Positions 18,442 through 31,064 are shown, counted from the first letter of the stretch. The stretch is 64,000 nucleotides of DNA from Pseudaquabacterium pictum (GCF_005403045.1 NZ_BJCL01000005.1:186001-250000); one strand, 5' to 3'. Notes: generated by a model not told the origin, from the sequence alone. Numbers and translations are program-made.

Positions 18442-19140
18442 TTATTCGCGTTCGCCGCCAGCGATGCCCAGGATGGCCAGCAGGCTCTGGAACACGTTGT
18501 AGATGCTCAGGTAGATCGACAGCGTGGCGCTGATGTAGTTGGTCTCGCCGCCGTCGATCACCCGCTTGATGTCGAACAGGATGAAGCCGGAGAAGATCAC
18601 GATGGCCAGCACCGACAACGTCATCATCAGGGCCGTGCTCTGCATGAAGATGTTGACGATGCCTGCAGCCAGCAGGATCAGCGCACCGACGAACAGGAAC
18701 TTGCCCATGCCCGTCAGGTCACGCTTGATCACCGTGGCCAGGGTGGCCATGCCGATGAACACCACGCCGGTGCCGGCAAAGGCGGTCATCACCAGCGATG
18801 TGCCGTTCTTGAAGCCCAGCACCACGGCCAGCATGCGTGCCAGCATCAGGCCCATGAAGAACGTGAAAGCCAGCAGCACGGGCACGCCGGCGGCCGAGTT
18901 CTTGGTCTTTTCGATGGCGAACATGAAACCGAAGGCGCCGGCCAGGAAGATGATGGCCGACAGGCCGTTGCCCAACGCGGCGGTGATGCCGGTGGACACG
19001 CCCACCCAGGCGCCCAGCACGGTGGGCACCATCGACAGCGCCAGCAACCAGTAGGTGTTGCGCAGGACGCGGTTGCGATCAGCGGCCAGCTTGCCCGCCG
19101 AGCCGAAGCCGGGCAGGGTTTGCAGGCGTTGTTCGTTCAT
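18442..19140 (-). CDS. Bax inhibitor-1/YccA family membrane protein
   Basis: Inner-membrane protein of 232 residues with seven predicted transmembrane helices filling residues 25-225, the layout of the BI-1/YccA family. In E. coli YccA interacts with and modulates the FtsH protease; other members are pH-dependent calcium leak channels. The start follows GGAGG (19145-19150 region, minus strand), a strong ribosome-binding site. A TAGAAT on the minus strand at 19192-19197 is a candidate -10, giving a leader of about 45 bases. ftsH is present at 26.7 kb, but the two are not co-transcribed. Confidence 0.92.
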   Translation of the reverse strand: MNEQRLQTLPGFGSAGKLAADRNRVLRNTYWLLALSMVPTVLGAWVGVSTGITAALGNGLSAIIFLAGAFGFMFAIEKTKNSAAGVPVLLAFTFFMGLMLARMLAVVLGFKNGTSLVMTAFAGTGVVFIGMATLATVIKRDLTGMGKFLFVGALILLAAGIVNIFMQSTALMMTLSVLAIVIFSGFILFDIKRVIDGGETNYISATLSIYLSIYNVFQSLLAILGIAGGERE

Positions 19141-19284
19141 GTGGAGACCTCCAAAAGGTTGTCAGGGATGCGGCTCTGATCCGCGGACGCATTCTAAGTT
19201 CCGCAGATGTGTCCGCACTGGGCGGGTGCCAATCACCCGGACGCGCTGGGGCACACTGCCGGATTTCCATTTTCGGAGCTTCCC

Positions 19285-19689
19285 ATGCAGACCAAATCCG
19301 TGTTGACCCTGTCCGACGTGCGCGCCATCGCCCAGGCCGCCGAAGCCGAGGCCCAGGCCAATGGCTGGGCGGTGACCATCGCCATCGTCGACGACGGCGG
19401 CCACCTGCTGTGGCTGCAGCGTCTGGACGGCGCCGCGCCGCTGTCGGCCCACATCGGCCCGGCCAAGGCCCGCACCGCGGCGCTGGGCCGGCGCGATAGC
19501 AAGGTCTACGAGGACATGATCAACCAGGGCCGCACCAGTTTCCTGAGCGCGCCCACCCTGGAAGGCATGCTCGAAGGCGGGGTGCCGATCCTGGTGGACG
19601 GCCAGTGCGTGGGCGCGGTGGGCGTCAGCGGCGTGAAGAGCAGCGAAGACGCGCAGATCGCCCGCGCCGGGATCGCTGCACTCGGCTGA
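19285..19689 (+). CDS. GlcG/HbpS-like small protein
   Basis: A 134-residue protein of the GlcG/HbpS family (DUF336). Sequence such as AVTIAIVDDGGHLLWLQRLDGA, AKARTAALGRR, and GGVPILVDGQCVGAVGVSG spans nearly the full domain. Family members bind haem or cobalamin-like cofactors or sit in glycolate loci; the function of isolated copies is poorly defined. ATG 19285 follows CGGAGC at a good distance. It is transcribed divergently from the YccA-like gene across 144 bases and ends 33 bases before the carA -10. Confidence 0.88.
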   Translation: MQTKSVLTLSDVRAIAQAAEAEAQANGWAVTIAIVDDGGHLLWLQRLDGAAPLSAHIGPAKARTAALGRRDSKVYEDMINQGRTSFLSAPTLEGMLEGGVPILVDGQCVGAVGVSGVKSSEDAQIARAGIAALG

Positions 19690-19722
19690 ACCTGGATCCG
19701 ATCGGGGCAAACCCGAACAGGC

Positions 19723-19728
19723 TATAAT
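19723..19728 (+). promoter_or_regulatory. -10 element of carAB
   Basis: A consensus TATAAT lies 33 bases after the preceding stop codon. Transcription would start near 19735, producing a leader of about 140 bases before the carA start. The -35 region is GC-rich and poor. Confidence 0.6.
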
Positions 19729-19734
19729 TCCGAG

Positions 19735-19875
19735 GTTTACCCGCCACCACCGCAGCCTAGCGAAACTCCTGCGAAGTTTCCCTCCGGACTTCCTGCCCAG
19801 GGCCTTGCCGACACCACGTCGGTGCGGCTCCATGCGAGCGGAGCTGGGCGTGCGCGACTTCCGGAGCCAATTCTC
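19735..19875 (+). promoter_or_regulatory. Structured 5' leader RNA of carAB that pairs with the carA ribosome-binding site
   Basis: The leader folds into nested helices that can be read directly. A first hairpin pairs 19762-19767 with 19775-19780 (7-base loop). An outer 7-bp perfect helix pairs 19782-19788 with 19860-19866. An inner helix pairs 19795-19800 with 19844-19849. Inside it are two hairpins: 19808-19812 with 19818-19822, and 19828-19831 with 19840-19843. The 3' strand of the outer helix contains the CCGGAG Shine-Dalgarno of carA, so closing the helix would hide the ribosome-binding site. This is the architecture of a translation-control riboswitch, T-box-like or protein-bound leader. 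What it senses is unknown; pyrimidine, arginine or purine supply are natural candidates for carAB. I do not recognise it as a named motif. Confidence 0.65.
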
Positions 19876-21040
19876 TTGCTGCCTGTTCTGCCCCCCGCAC
19901 TTCTCGCCCTTGCAGACGGCACGGTCTTCCAGGGCATCTCCATCGGCGCCGCCGGGTTCACCGTGGGCGAGGTGGTGTTCAACACCGCCCTCACCGGTTA
20001 CCAGGAAATCCTCACCGACCCCAGCTACTGCCGGCAGATCGTCACCCTGACGTATCCGCACATCGGCAGCTACGGTGTCAACGAGGAAGACGTCGAAGCC
20101 ACGAAGATCCATGCCGCCGGCCTGATCATCAAGGACCTGCCGGTGCGCATGTCCAACTTCCGCGCCACCAGCACGCTGGACGCCTACCTGCAGCGTGAAG
20201 GCACGGTGGCCATCGCCGGCATCGACACCCGACGGCTGACCCGGGTTCTGCGCACCAAGGGCGCGCAGAACGGCTGCATCACCAGCTTCGCAGCCGGTCA
20301 CAGCATCACCCAGGCCGACATCGACGCCGCCATCACCCGCGCCCAGGGCGCGCCCAGCATGGCCGGGCAGGACCTGGCTCAGGTGGTGTCGGTGAACCAA
20401 CCCTACGCCTGGTCCGAGACCGAATGGGCGCTGGGCAGCGGCCACGGCACCTTGTCGGACGCCCGCTTCCACGTCGTGGCCTACGACTTCGGCGTCAAGC
20501 GCAACATCCTGCGCATGCTGGCCAGCCGCGGCTGCCGCGTCACCGTGGTGCCGGCCCAGACGCCGGCTGCCGAGGTGCTGGCGCTGCGCCCCGACGGCAT
20601 CTTCCTGAGCAATGGCCCGGGTGACCCGGAACCCTGCGACTACGCCATCACCGCCGCCCGCACGCTGATCGACACCGGCATTCCCACCTTCGGCATCTGC
20701 CTGGGCCACCAGATCATGGCGCTGGCCTCGGGCGCCAAGACCTTCAAGATGAAGTTCGGCCACCACGGCGCCAACCATCCGGTGAAGGATCTCGACTCCG
20801 GCAGGGTATCGATCACCAGCCAGAACCACGGCTTCGCGGTCGACGAGACCAGCCTGCCGCCCAACCTGCGCCCCACCCACATCAGCCTGTTCGACAACAC
20901 GCTGCAGGGCCTGGCCCGCACCGACAAGCCCGCGTTCTGCTTCCAGGGCCACCCGGAAGCATCGCCCGGCCCGCACGACATCGCCTACCTGTTTGACCGC
21001 TTCACGACGCTCATGTCCGAAGTGAAGGCGGAGAAGAAGA

Positions 21041-21048
<8 letters not shown>
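19876..21048 (+). CDS. carA: Carbamoyl-phosphate synthase, small (glutaminase) subunit
   Basis: Hydrolyses glutamine and channels ammonia to CarB for carbamoyl phosphate, the shared precursor of arginine and pyrimidines. The 390-residue protein has an N-terminal CPSase domain ([16 protein letters not shown] onward) and a class I glutamine amidotransferase with nucleophile Cys275 ([12 protein letters not shown]) and the His/Glu pair in [11 protein letters not shown]. No suitable ATG exists at the homologous N-terminus; TTG 19876 is chosen because CGGAG stands nine bases upstream and the protein then starts like its relatives. A rare TTG start plus a sequestered ribosome-binding site suggests tight translational control. 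It overlaps carB by eight bases. Confidence 0.93.
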
Positions 21049-24334
<3,286 letters not shown>

Positions 24335-24351
24335 ACTCGCGCCCTCCCGTT

Positions 24352-24404
24352 CCGCCGCATTGGCACCCGGCCCTGGCCGGCGTCCAGCGCGGCGGATTTG
24401 TTTT
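24352..24404 (+). terminator. Hairpin terminator/attenuator between carB and greA
   Basis: An outer 7-bp stem (24352-24358 with 24389-24395) encloses a 5-bp GC hairpin (24367-24371 with 24376-24380) and is followed by ATTTGTTTTG. Position 18 bases after the carB stop fits a terminator or partial read-through signal. Confidence 0.6.
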
Positions 24405-24434
24405 GTCCGCTGTCATCGTCTGCAGGAGGCCCGC

Positions 24435-24911
24435 ATGGCCACCATCCCCCTCACCAAGCGCGGTGCCGAGAAGCTCAAGGAAGAGCTGCACCGGCTCAAG
24501 ACCGTGGAGCGCCACGCCGTGATCCAGGCGATCGCCGAGGCGCGTGCCCAGGGTGACCTGTCGGAGAACGCCGAGTACGAGGCGGCCAAGGACAAGCAGG
24601 GCTTCATCGAAGGCCGCATCCTCGAGATCGAGGGCAAGATGGCTGCTGCCCAGGTCATCGATCCCGCCGCGCTGGACGCCGGCGGCCGGGTGGTGTTCGG
24701 TGCCACCGTTGACCTGGAGGAAGAATCCTCCGGCCAGGAAGTCACCTACCAGATCGTCGGCGACGACGAGGCCGACCTGAAGCAGGGTCTGATCTCGATC
24801 AGTTCGCCCATTGCCCGGTCGATGATCGGCAAGGAAGCCGGCGACGTGGCCGAGGTGCAGGCGCCCGGTGGCGTGAAGCGCTACGAGATCGTCGAAGTCC
24901 GCTACATCTGA
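24435..24911 (+). CDS. greA: Transcription elongation factor GreA
   Basis: Enters the RNA polymerase secondary channel and stimulates cleavage of backtracked transcripts. The 158-residue length is canonical. The N-terminal coiled coil (about 8-75) carries the acidic tip [15 protein letters not shown], and the C-terminal FKBP-like domain includes [13 protein letters not shown] and ends [13 protein letters not shown] 24435 is preceded by AGGAGG at ideal distance. It lies downstream of carAB, as in many proteobacteria, and may be expressed partly by read-through. Confidence 0.98.
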   Translation: MATIPLTKRGAEKLKEELHRLKTVERHAVIQAIAEARAQGDLSENAEYEAAKDKQGFIEGRILEIEGKMAAAQVIDPAALDAGGRVVFGATVDLEEESSGQEVTYQIVGDDEADLKQGLISISSPIARSMIGKEAGDVAEVQAPGGVKRYEIVEVRYI

Positions 24912-24916
24912 CCGAG

Positions 24917-25360
24917 GTGCTGCTGGAACGCCTGCGCCGCCTGCTGCCCGGCCTGTGGGCGGGCATGTTGTTGTGCATCGCCGCCATCGCGGCGCCGGCG
25001 GCGTTTGCGCTGCTGGAGCGGCCGGTGGCCGGGCAGGTGGTGGGCTGGCTGTTCCAGCGCGAGGCCTGGACCAGCGTGGTGCTGGCCGTGTTGCTGTTGG
25101 CGATCGAACGGTCCCGTGCCCGGGCGGCAGCCGCGACGGGTCAGGGGTCGGTGTTGAGCACCGAGATCCTGCTGCTGCTGGGCACGGTGTTCTGCACCGT
25201 GGCGGGCTACTTTGCGCTGCAGCCGCTGATGGCCGCCGCACGCGCAGGGCAGGGCGCACTCAGCTTCGGGCAGCTGCATTTCATCAGCGTGGGGTTCTTC
25301 GTCGCCAAGCTGCTGTGCATCCTGGCGCTGGCCTGGCGGGCAGCTGGCGCCCGCCGCTGA
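24917..25360 (+). CDS. DUF4149-like membrane protein
   Basis: A 147-residue protein with about four hydrophobic helices (roughly 12-32, 48-66, 80-102, 122-142), resembling the DUF4149 family commonly found beside greA in Burkholderiales. It starts with GTG five bases after the greA stop, with CCGAGG as ribosome-binding site inside the greA end, so it is probably co-translated with greA. No catalytic motif is visible and function is unknown. Confidence 0.8.
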   Translation: MLLERLRRLLPGLWAGMLLCIAAIAAPAAFALLERPVAGQVVGWLFQREAWTSVVLAVLLLAIERSRARAAAATGQGSVLSTEILLLLGTVFCTVAGYFALQPLMAAARAGQGALSFGQLHFISVGFFVAKLLCILALAWRAAGARR

Positions 25361-25380
25361 TTTCAGTCAGCGGCCTTCTT
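25353..25380. terminator. Hairpin spanning two convergent stop codons
   Basis: An 8-bp perfect stem (25353-25360 with 25367-25374), loop of six, then CTTCTT. It covers the ends of the DUF4149-like gene and of yhbY, whose stop codons are only two bases apart. Confidence 0.55.
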
Positions 25381-25839
25381 CTTGACGCTGGTCACCCGCT
25401 TCTGCACCCGCTTGATTTCGCCGCCAGCGGTGACACGCTGGTTGCCGAACACGGTGATCTTCTTGATCTGCGCGCGCTGGCTGCCACTCTTGCTGAACTT
25501 GAGGATCTTCACCACCCGCGGGCCGGCGCCGCGGTCGTCACGCACCTCGGCCTTGGGCTTCTCGGGGATCGGGCGCCACAGCACCAGCAGCTTGCCGATG
25601 TGCTGCACCGGCGCGGCGTTCAGCCGGTCGGCCAGGCTGGCCAGCGCGGCTTCGCGGTCGGGGCGGCTGTCGGAGAACATGCGCACCTTGATCAGGCCGT
25701 GGGCCTTCAGCGCCAGGTCGGCTTCGCGCACGACGGCGTCGGTCAGACCCTGGTCGCCGATGAGCACGACCGGGTCCAGGTGGTGGGCGTCACCGCGTTT
25801 TTCTTTGCGTTGGGCGGGCGTCAGATGAATGGCAGGCAT
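25363..25839 (-). CDS. yhbY: YhbY/CRM-domain RNA-binding protein
   Basis: Ribosome-assembly factor of the CRS1-YhbY (CRM) family, which binds the pre-50S particle. The CRM domain fills about residues 5-98 and is recognisable from [31 protein letters not shown], in two parts the N-terminal [13 protein letters not shown] and the [12 protein letters not shown] loop, followed by LIKVRM. A Lys/Arg-rich C-terminal tail of about 60 residues ([24 protein letters not shown]) goes beyond the 97-residue E. coli protein. It diverges from rlmE, another 50S maturation gene, with only 20 bases between the two start codons. Confidence 0.9.
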   Translation of the reverse strand: MPAIHLTPAQRKEKRGDAHHLDPVVLIGDQGLTDAVVREADLALKAHGLIKVRMFSDSRPDREAALASLADRLNAAPVQHIGKLLVLWRPIPEKPKAEVRDDRGAGPRVVKILKFSKSGSQRAQIKKITVFGNQRVTAGGEIKRVQKRVTSVKKKAAD

Positions 25840-25844
25840 CGCTC

Positions 25845-25850
25845 TATTAT
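25845..25850 (+). promoter_or_regulatory. -10-like hexamer of rlmE
   Basis: TATTAT ends nine bases before the rlmE ATG inside the 20-base gap separating two divergent start codons. No Shine-Dalgarno is present, so the mRNA would be nearly leaderless and the -35 would lie inside yhbY. Confidence 0.4.
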
Positions 25851-25859
25851 CTCCTCGTC

Positions 25860-26534
25860 ATGAAAATCGACTCCAAGAGCAAGAAGATCAACAAGGCGTG
25901 GGTCAACCAGCACGTCAACGACCCGTACGTCAAACTGGCCCAGCGGGAGGGTTACCGTGCCCGCGCCGCCTACAAGCTCAAGGAGATCGACGAGACGCTG
26001 GGGCTGGTCAAGCCCGGGCAAATCGTGGTCGATCTCGGGTCGGCGCCCGGTGCCTGGAGCCAGTACCTGCGGCGCCGCTTCGCACCGAAGACCGCCGGCA
26101 CCGGCGGTGCGGCGGTGGGCGAGCTGCTGGGCACCATCATTGCGCTGGACATCCTGCCGATGGAGCCGATCGAGGGCGTGTTGTTCATCCAGGGCGATTT
26201 CCGCGAGCAGGCGGTGGCCGACCAGCTGCACGCGGCGGTGGCCGGCCGGCCGGTTGATCTGGTGGTGTCGGACATGGCGCCCAACCTGTCGGGCATCGAG
26301 TCGGCCGATGCGGCGCGCATCGAGCACCTGGTGGAGCTGGGCCTGGATTTCGCCCGCGGGCATCTCAAGCCCGGTGGTGCGATGGTGGCCAAGGTCTTCC
26401 ACGGCAGCGGCTACGACCAGCTGGTGCAGCTGTTCAAGCAGCAGTTCCGGGTGGTCAAGCCGATCAAGCCCAAGGCCTCCCGCGACAAATCGGCGGAAAC
26501 CTTCCTGGTCGGCATGGGTCTCAAGGCCACTTGA
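25860..26534 (+). CDS. rlmE: 23S rRNA (uridine-2552 2'-O)-methyltransferase RlmE/FtsJ
   Basis: Heat-shock methyltransferase that modifies U2552 in the A-loop of 23S rRNA during 50S maturation. The 224-residue protein has SAM motif [13 protein letters not shown] near residue 58 and the K-D-K-E catalytic set: Lys in an early [10 protein letters not shown], Asp in [11 protein letters not shown], Lys in [10 protein letters not shown] and Glu in [10 protein letters not shown]. Placement directly before ftsH is the classical ftsJ-ftsH pairing. Translation starts without a visible Shine-Dalgarno, just after a TATTAT hexamer. Confidence 0.96.
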   Translation: MKIDSKSKKINKAWVNQHVNDPYVKLAQREGYRARAAYKLKEIDETLGLVKPGQIVVDLGSAPGAWSQYLRRRFAPKTAGTGGAAVGELLGTIIALDILPMEPIEGVLFIQGDFREQAVADQLHAAVAGRPVDLVVSDMAPNLSGIESADAARIEHLVELGLDFARGHLKPGGAMVAKVFHGSGYDQLVQLFKQQFRVVKPIKPKASRDKSAETFLVGMGLKAT

Positions 26535-26619
26535 CCCAGCGCAGGAACCGGTGGGATCGCCCCAAATTCGTCCCGAATTCACCCTGTTCTCGGCAGGTGT
26601 CGGGCCCCTGGGCCCGGGG

Positions 26620-26647
26620 CTTGACTGGACTAGAATCAGCCCCATCT
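26620..26647 (+). promoter_or_regulatory. Sigma-32 (heat-shock) type promoter of ftsH
   Basis: CTTGACT (26620-26626), a 13-base spacer and CCCCATCT (26640-26647) match the RpoH pattern CTTGAAA - about 13 - CCCCATnT closely. It lies about 80 bases before the ftsH start. A separate TAGAAT at 26631-26636 could be a sigma-70 -10. FtsH is under RpoH control in E. coli, supporting the assignment. Confidence 0.65.
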
Positions 26648-26729
26648 GTTGTCAAGCCGGGTGGGTTCGCAGGCGCTGCGGGCGCATCCCGTTTCTTGAT
26701 TTGCAGAATGATTGGCTGAAGGAGCCGCG

Positions 26730-28646
26730 GTGAACAATCAATGGTTCTCGAAGGTCGCTGTCTGGCTGGTGATCGCACTCGTGCTGTTCACCGTGTTCAA
26801 GCAGTTCGACCGCGGGGTGTCTTCGGGTCAGGTGATCGGCTATTCCGAGTTCCTGGACGAAGTGGCGGCGCGCCGCATCAAGTCGGTGGTGTTGCAGGAA
26901 GGCCAGGGCGGCACCGAAATCATCGCGCTGACCACCGATGACAAGCGCATCCGTGCCACCGCCACCTACCTCGACCGCGGTCTGGTGGGTGATCTGCGCA
27001 ACAACAACATCAAATTCGACGTCAAGCCGCGTGAAGAGCCCTCGCTGCTGATGAGCCTGCTCGTTAGCTGGGGCCCGATGCTGCTGCTGATCGGCGTGTG
27101 GGTGTACTTCATGCGCCAGATGCAGGGCGGCGGCAAGGGCGGTGCCTTCAGCTTCGGCAAGAGCAAGGCCCGCATGCTGGACGAGGCCAACAACTCCACC
27201 ACCTTTGCCGACGTCGCCGGTTGCGACGAGGCCAAGGAGGAAGTGAAGGAACTGGTCGACTTCCTGAAGGACCCGCAGAAGTTCCAGAAGCTGGGCGGGC
27301 GCATCCCGCGCGGCGTGCTGCTGGTGGGCCCGCCCGGAACCGGCAAGACCCTGCTGGCCAAGGCCATCGCCGGTGAAGCCAAGGTGCCGTTTTTCAGCAT
27401 CTCGGGCTCCGACTTCGTCGAAATGTTCGTCGGCGTGGGTGCGGCCCGTGTGCGCGACATGTTCGAACAGGCCAAGAAGAGCGCGCCCTGCATCATCTTC
27501 GTCGACGAGATCGACGCAGTGGGCCGCCACCGCGGTGCCGGCCTGGGCGGCGGCAACGACGAACGCGAGCAGACGCTGAACCAGATGCTGGTCGAGATGG
27601 ACGGCTTCGAGACCAACCTCGGCGTGATCGTGATGGCGGCCACCAACCGGCCCGACATCCTGGACCCGGCCCTGCTGCGCCCCGGCCGCTTCGACCGCCA
27701 GGTGTATGTGACGCTGCCCGATGTGCGTGGCCGCGAGCAGATCCTGAATGTGCATATGCGCAAGGTGCCGATCGGCCAGGACATCCGTGCCGACATCCTG
27801 GCGCGCGGCACCCCGGGCTTCTCGGGTGCCGATCTGGCCAATCTGGTCAACGAAGCGGCATTGTTCGCCGCGCGCCGCAGCGGGCGCGTGGTGGAGATGG
27901 TCGACTTCGAGAAGGCCAAGGACAAGATCATGATGGGCCCCGAGCGGAAGTCCATGGTGATGCCCGAGGAAGAGCGCCGCAACACCGCCTACCACGAGGC
28001 TGGCCATGCCTTGGTGGCGCGCCTGATGCCCAAGACCGATCCGGTGCACAAGGTCACCGTCATTCCGCGCGGCCGTGCGCTGGGCGTGACGATGCAGCTG
28101 CCCGAGGGTGACCGCTACAGCATGGACAAAGAGCGCATGCTCTCCACCATCTCGGTGCTGTTCGGCGGCCGGATCGCGGAAGAAGTGTTCATGCACCAGA
28201 TGACCACCGGCGCCAGCAATGACTTCGAGCGCGCCACCGCCATCGCCCGCGACATGGTCACCCGCTACGGCATGACCGACGAGCTGGGTCCGATGGTCTA
28301 TGCCGAGAACGAGGGCGAGGTGTTCCTGGGCCGGTCGGTCACCAAGACGACCAGCATGTCGGAAGAGACGATGCGCAAGGTCGATTCGGTGATCCGCCGC
28401 ATCATCGACGAGCAGTACACCATCGCCCGCAAGCACATCGAGGACAACCAGGACAAGATGCACGCGATGGCCAAGGCGCTGCTCGAATGGGAAACCATCG
28501 ACGCCGACCAGATCGACGACATCATGGACGGCAAGCCGCCGCGCCCGCCCAAGGACTGGACACCCAACCCGCGCACCGGCGGTTCGGGCCCGGCCAGCGG
28601 TGGTGGCGCGGTCAACACCGACGGCGCACCGGCCACCGCAGCCTGA
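26730..28646 (+). CDS. ftsH: ATP-dependent zinc metalloprotease FtsH
   Basis: Membrane-anchored AAA+ protease that degrades misfolded membrane proteins and regulators such as sigma-32 and LpxC. Two transmembrane helices (about 8-24 and 107-128) flank a periplasmic domain. The AAA module has Walker A GPPGTGKT (200-207), Walker [10 protein letters not shown] and an arginine-finger region RPGRFDRQ. The zinc site is His422-Glu-x2-His426 (HEAGH). GTG 26730 is used because GAAGGA lies eight bases upstream and [12 protein letters not shown] matches the family N-terminus. The 638-residue length is normal. It probably has its own heat-shock promoter in the 195-base gap after rlmE. Confidence 0.98.
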   Translation: MNNQWFSKVAVWLVIALVLFTVFKQFDRGVSSGQVIGYSEFLDEVAARRIKSVVLQEGQGGTEIIALTTDDKRIRATATYLDRGLVGDLRNNNIKFDVKPREEPSLLMSLLVSWGPMLLLIGVWVYFMRQMQGGGKGGAFSFGKSKARMLDEANNSTTFADVAGCDEAKEEVKELVDFLKDPQKFQKLGGRIPRGVLLVGPPGTGKTLLAKAIAGEAKVPFFSISGSDFVEMFVGVGAARVRDMFEQAKKSAPCIIFVDEIDAVGRHRGAGLGGGNDEREQTLNQMLVEMDGFETNLGVIVMAATNRPDILDPALLRPGRFDRQVYVTLPDVRGREQILNVHMRKVPIGQDIRADILARGTPGFSGADLANLVNEAALFAARRSGRVVEMVDFEKAKDKIMMGPERKSMVMPEEERRNTAYHEAGHALVARLMPKTDPVHKVTVIPRGRALGVTMQLPEGDRYSMDKERMLSTISVLFGGRIAEEVFMHQMTTGASNDFERATAIARDMVTRYGMTDELGPMVYAENEGEVFLGRSVTKTTSMSEETMRKVDSVIRRIIDEQYTIARKHIEDNQDKMHAMAKALLEWETIDADQIDDIMDGKPPRPPKDWTPNPRTGGSGPASGGGAVNTDGAPATAA

Positions 28647-28668
28647 CGCTGCGGCCGGCGACAGTGAC

Positions 28669-28693
28669 ACGGGGCCCTTGGGCCCCGTTCTCG
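28669..28693 (+). terminator. Terminator-like hairpin after ftsH
   Basis: A perfect 8-bp stem (28669-28676 with 28681-28688) with CTTG loop, followed by TCTCG rather than a strong T-run. It may cause partial termination before folP. Confidence 0.55.
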
Positions 28694-28726
28694 TTCCGGC
28701 CGAGACACCCACCGACGCCCCACGCC

Positions 28727-29590
28727 ATGCATTGGCAGACCACCCGCCACCGCATCGCCCTGGACCAGCCGTTGGTCATGGGCATCGTGAATGCCACGCC
28801 GGATTCGTTTTCCGACGGCGGCTTGCATGCCGATGCGCCATCGGCCCAGGCGCACTGCGAGCGCCTGGTGCGCGAGGGCGCGCACATCCTCGACATCGGT
28901 GGTGAATCCACCCGCCCGGGCGCCCGCACGCCCGACCTGGCGGAGGAACTGGCGCGGGTTCTGCCGGTGTTGCGCCATGCCGTCACCCTGGGCGTGCCGG
29001 TGTCGGTCGACACCAGCCGGCCCGAGGTGATGCGAGCGGCGCTCGACCTCGGCGTGGACATCATCAACGACGTGCGGTCGCTGGCCCGGCCCGGCGCGCT
29101 GGCGGTGGTGGCCGACCACCCGGCTTGCGGTGTGTGCCTGATGCACATGAACGGCGAGCCTGGCGTGATGCAGCGGGATCCGCACTACGACGGCGATGTG
29201 GTCGACAGCGTGGTGCACTGGCTGCGCGACAGGCGCGCCGCGGTGGTGGCCGCCGGCGTGGCCGCCGAGCGCATCACGCTGGATCCGGGCATCGGATTCG
29301 GCAAGACAGCGGCACACAATTGGGAATTGTTGCGCCGCCAGCATGTTTTGCTGGCCTTGGATCAGCCGTTGCTGGTCGGCTGGAGCCGAAAATCCACCCT
29401 GGGGCAGTTGACCGGGCGGCCGGTGGACGGCCGCCTGCCGGCCAGCCTGGCGGCGGCGCTGGCCGCCGTGCAGCGCGGTGCCAAGGTGGTGCGGGTGCAC
29501 GACGTGGCCGCCACCGTGGATGCACTGCAGGTCTGGGCGGCTGCCGGCCTGCCCGAGACAACATCAACACAGGGACAAGACAGACCATGA
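28727..29590 (+). CDS. folP: Dihydropteroate synthase
   Basis: Condenses p-aminobenzoate with the pterin pyrophosphate to give 7,8-dihydropteroate in folate synthesis; it is the sulfonamide target. The 287-residue TIM-barrel protein carries both family signatures, [15 protein letters not shown] near residue 19 and [13 protein letters not shown] near 55, plus DPGIGFGK near 190 and [12 protein letters not shown] 28727 gives [12 protein letters not shown], typical of the family. Stop and glmM start overlap (ATGA), the usual folP-glmM pairing that follows ftsH. Confidence 0.97.
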   Translation: MHWQTTRHRIALDQPLVMGIVNATPDSFSDGGLHADAPSAQAHCERLVREGAHILDIGGESTRPGARTPDLAEELARVLPVLRHAVTLGVPVSVDTSRPEVMRAALDLGVDIINDVRSLARPGALAVVADHPACGVCLMHMNGEPGVMQRDPHYDGDVVDSVVHWLRDRRAAVVAAGVAAERITLDPGIGFGKTAAHNWELLRRQHVLLALDQPLLVGWSRKSTLGQLTGRPVDGRLPASLAAALAAVQRGAKVVRVHDVAATVDALQVWAAAGLPETTSTQGQDRP

Positions 29591-30918
29591 GCAGACGCTA
29601 CTTCGGCACCGACGGCATCCGCGGCACCGTGGGCCAGGCCCCGATCACGCCGGATTTCATGCTGCGCTTGGGTCATGCGGTCGGCCGCGTGCTGCGCCGC
29701 AGCATCAAGCGGCCGACCGTGCTGATCGGCAAGGACACCCGCATCTCGGGCTACATGATCGAAAGCGCGCTGGAGGCCGGCCTGGTGTCGGCCGGTGTCG
29801 ACACGCTGCTGACCGGCCCGCTGCCGACCCCGGGCGTGGCCTACCTGACCCGCGCGCTGCGGCTGGACCTGGGCGTGGTGATCAGCGCGTCGCACAACGC
29901 CTATCCCGACAACGGCATCAAGTTCTTCTCGGCCAAGGGCGAAAAGCTCCCGGATGACTGGGAGAAGGCAGTGGAAGCCGCGCTGGAGGAGACGCCGCAG
30001 TGGGCGGATTCGGCTTCGCTCGGCAAGGCCAGCCGGCTGCGCGATTCCCACGGCCGCTACATCGAGTTCTGCAAGTCCACCGTCGACAAGGACATGTCGC
30101 TGCGCGGACTGAAGGTGGTGGTGGATGCCGCCCACGGTGCGGCCTACCAGGTGGCGCCCGACGTGTTCCATGAACTTGGCGCCGAGGTGGTGGCCATCGG
30201 TTGTGCGCCCGACGGCACCAACATCAACGATGGCGTCGGCGCCACCGCGCCCCAGGCCCTGGTGGCCGCGGTGGCCCAGCACGGTGCCGACTATGGCGTG
30301 GCCCTGGATGGCGACGCCGACCGGCTGCAGCTGGTCGACCGCAGTGGCCGGTTGTTCAACGGTGACGAGCTGCTCTATGCGATGGTGGTGGACCGCCTGG
30401 CCCAAGGCCAGGCCGTGCCCGGCGCGGTGGGCACGCTGATGACCAACATGGCGGTGGAACTGGCGCTGCGCGCGCGCGGCGTGCCGCTGGTGCGTGCCAA
30501 GGTGGGCGACCGCTATGTGCTGGAGGAACTGGCCGCGCGCGGCTGGCTGCTGGGCGGGGAAGGCTCGGGCCACCTGCTGGCGCTGGACAAGCACACCACC
30601 GGCGACGGCATCGTCAGCGCGCTCCAGGTGCTGCAGGCCATCCAGCGCGCCCAGGCCTCGCTGGCCGACCTGCTGGCCGATGTGACGCTGTTTCCGCAGA
30701 CGCTGCTGAACGTGCGCCTGCCCAGCCTGGCTGGCTGGCAGGACAACCCGCACCTGGCAGCTGAAACCCGCCGGGTGGAGGCGGAGTTGGGCGACGCCGG
30801 CCGGGTGCTGATCCGCGCCTCGGGCACCGAACCGGTGCTGCGGGTGATGGTCGAATCACGTGATGCGGCCCAGGGCCGGGCACTGGCCGAGCGGCTGGTC
30901 GCGGCGTCCCGGCGCTGA
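29587..30918 (+). CDS. glmM: Phosphoglucosamine mutase
   Basis: Converts glucosamine-6-phosphate to glucosamine-1-phosphate for UDP-GlcNAc, the precursor of peptidoglycan and lipopolysaccharide. The 443-residue enzyme starts [13 protein letters not shown] and has the phosphoserine Ser102 in [13 protein letters not shown], the metal loop [13 protein letters not shown] near 240, the sugar-binding GEGSGHLL near 325, and the C-terminal phosphate site [14 protein letters not shown]. All four domains are present. Translationally coupled to folP. Confidence 0.98.
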   Translation: MSRRYFGTDGIRGTVGQAPITPDFMLRLGHAVGRVLRRSIKRPTVLIGKDTRISGYMIESALEAGLVSAGVDTLLTGPLPTPGVAYLTRALRLDLGVVISASHNAYPDNGIKFFSAKGEKLPDDWEKAVEAALEETPQWADSASLGKASRLRDSHGRYIEFCKSTVDKDMSLRGLKVVVDAAHGAAYQVAPDVFHELGAEVVAIGCAPDGTNINDGVGATAPQALVAAVAQHGADYGVALDGDADRLQLVDRSGRLFNGDELLYAMVVDRLAQGQAVPGAVGTLMTNMAVELALRARGVPLVRAKVGDRYVLEELAARGWLLGGEGSGHLLALDKHTTGDGIVSALQVLQAIQRAQASLADLLADVTLFPQTLLNVRLPSLAGWQDNPHLAAETRRVEAELGDAGRVLIRASGTEPVLRVMVESRDAAQGRALAERLVAASRR

Positions 30919-30933
30919 GCGCCGCGCCGCCGT

Positions 30934-31016
30934 GTGACGGTGGCATGACAGGCTGATGCCCCGGCGGCTGGTTTGTGACAGTCGGTCATCGACTTGTCAC
31001 ATGCCCTGCCTACAGT
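30934..31016 (+). promoter_or_regulatory. pstS promoter with two oppositely oriented Pho boxes
   Basis: A direct Pho box (30983-31000; CGGTCAT-n4-TTGTCAC) ends ten bases before a TACAGT -10 (31011-31016), the spacing expected of a PhoB-activated promoter lacking a -35. A second, better box lies on the opposite strand at 30934-30951 (CTGTCAT-n4-CCGTCAC). Two boxes suggest strong, cooperative activation of the pst-pho operon under phosphate starvation. Confidence 0.75.
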
Positions 31017-31064
31017 GCTGGTTGTTGCCAAAACAGCCACTTCTGCACTGAAAGGCCCCTGCCC

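Noticed and set aside
19832-19876. Upstream ATG (19832) in the carA leader as a leader-peptide start
   Set aside because: It lies in a hairpin loop, has no ribosome-binding site and its frame runs deep into carA without a recognisable short peptide.
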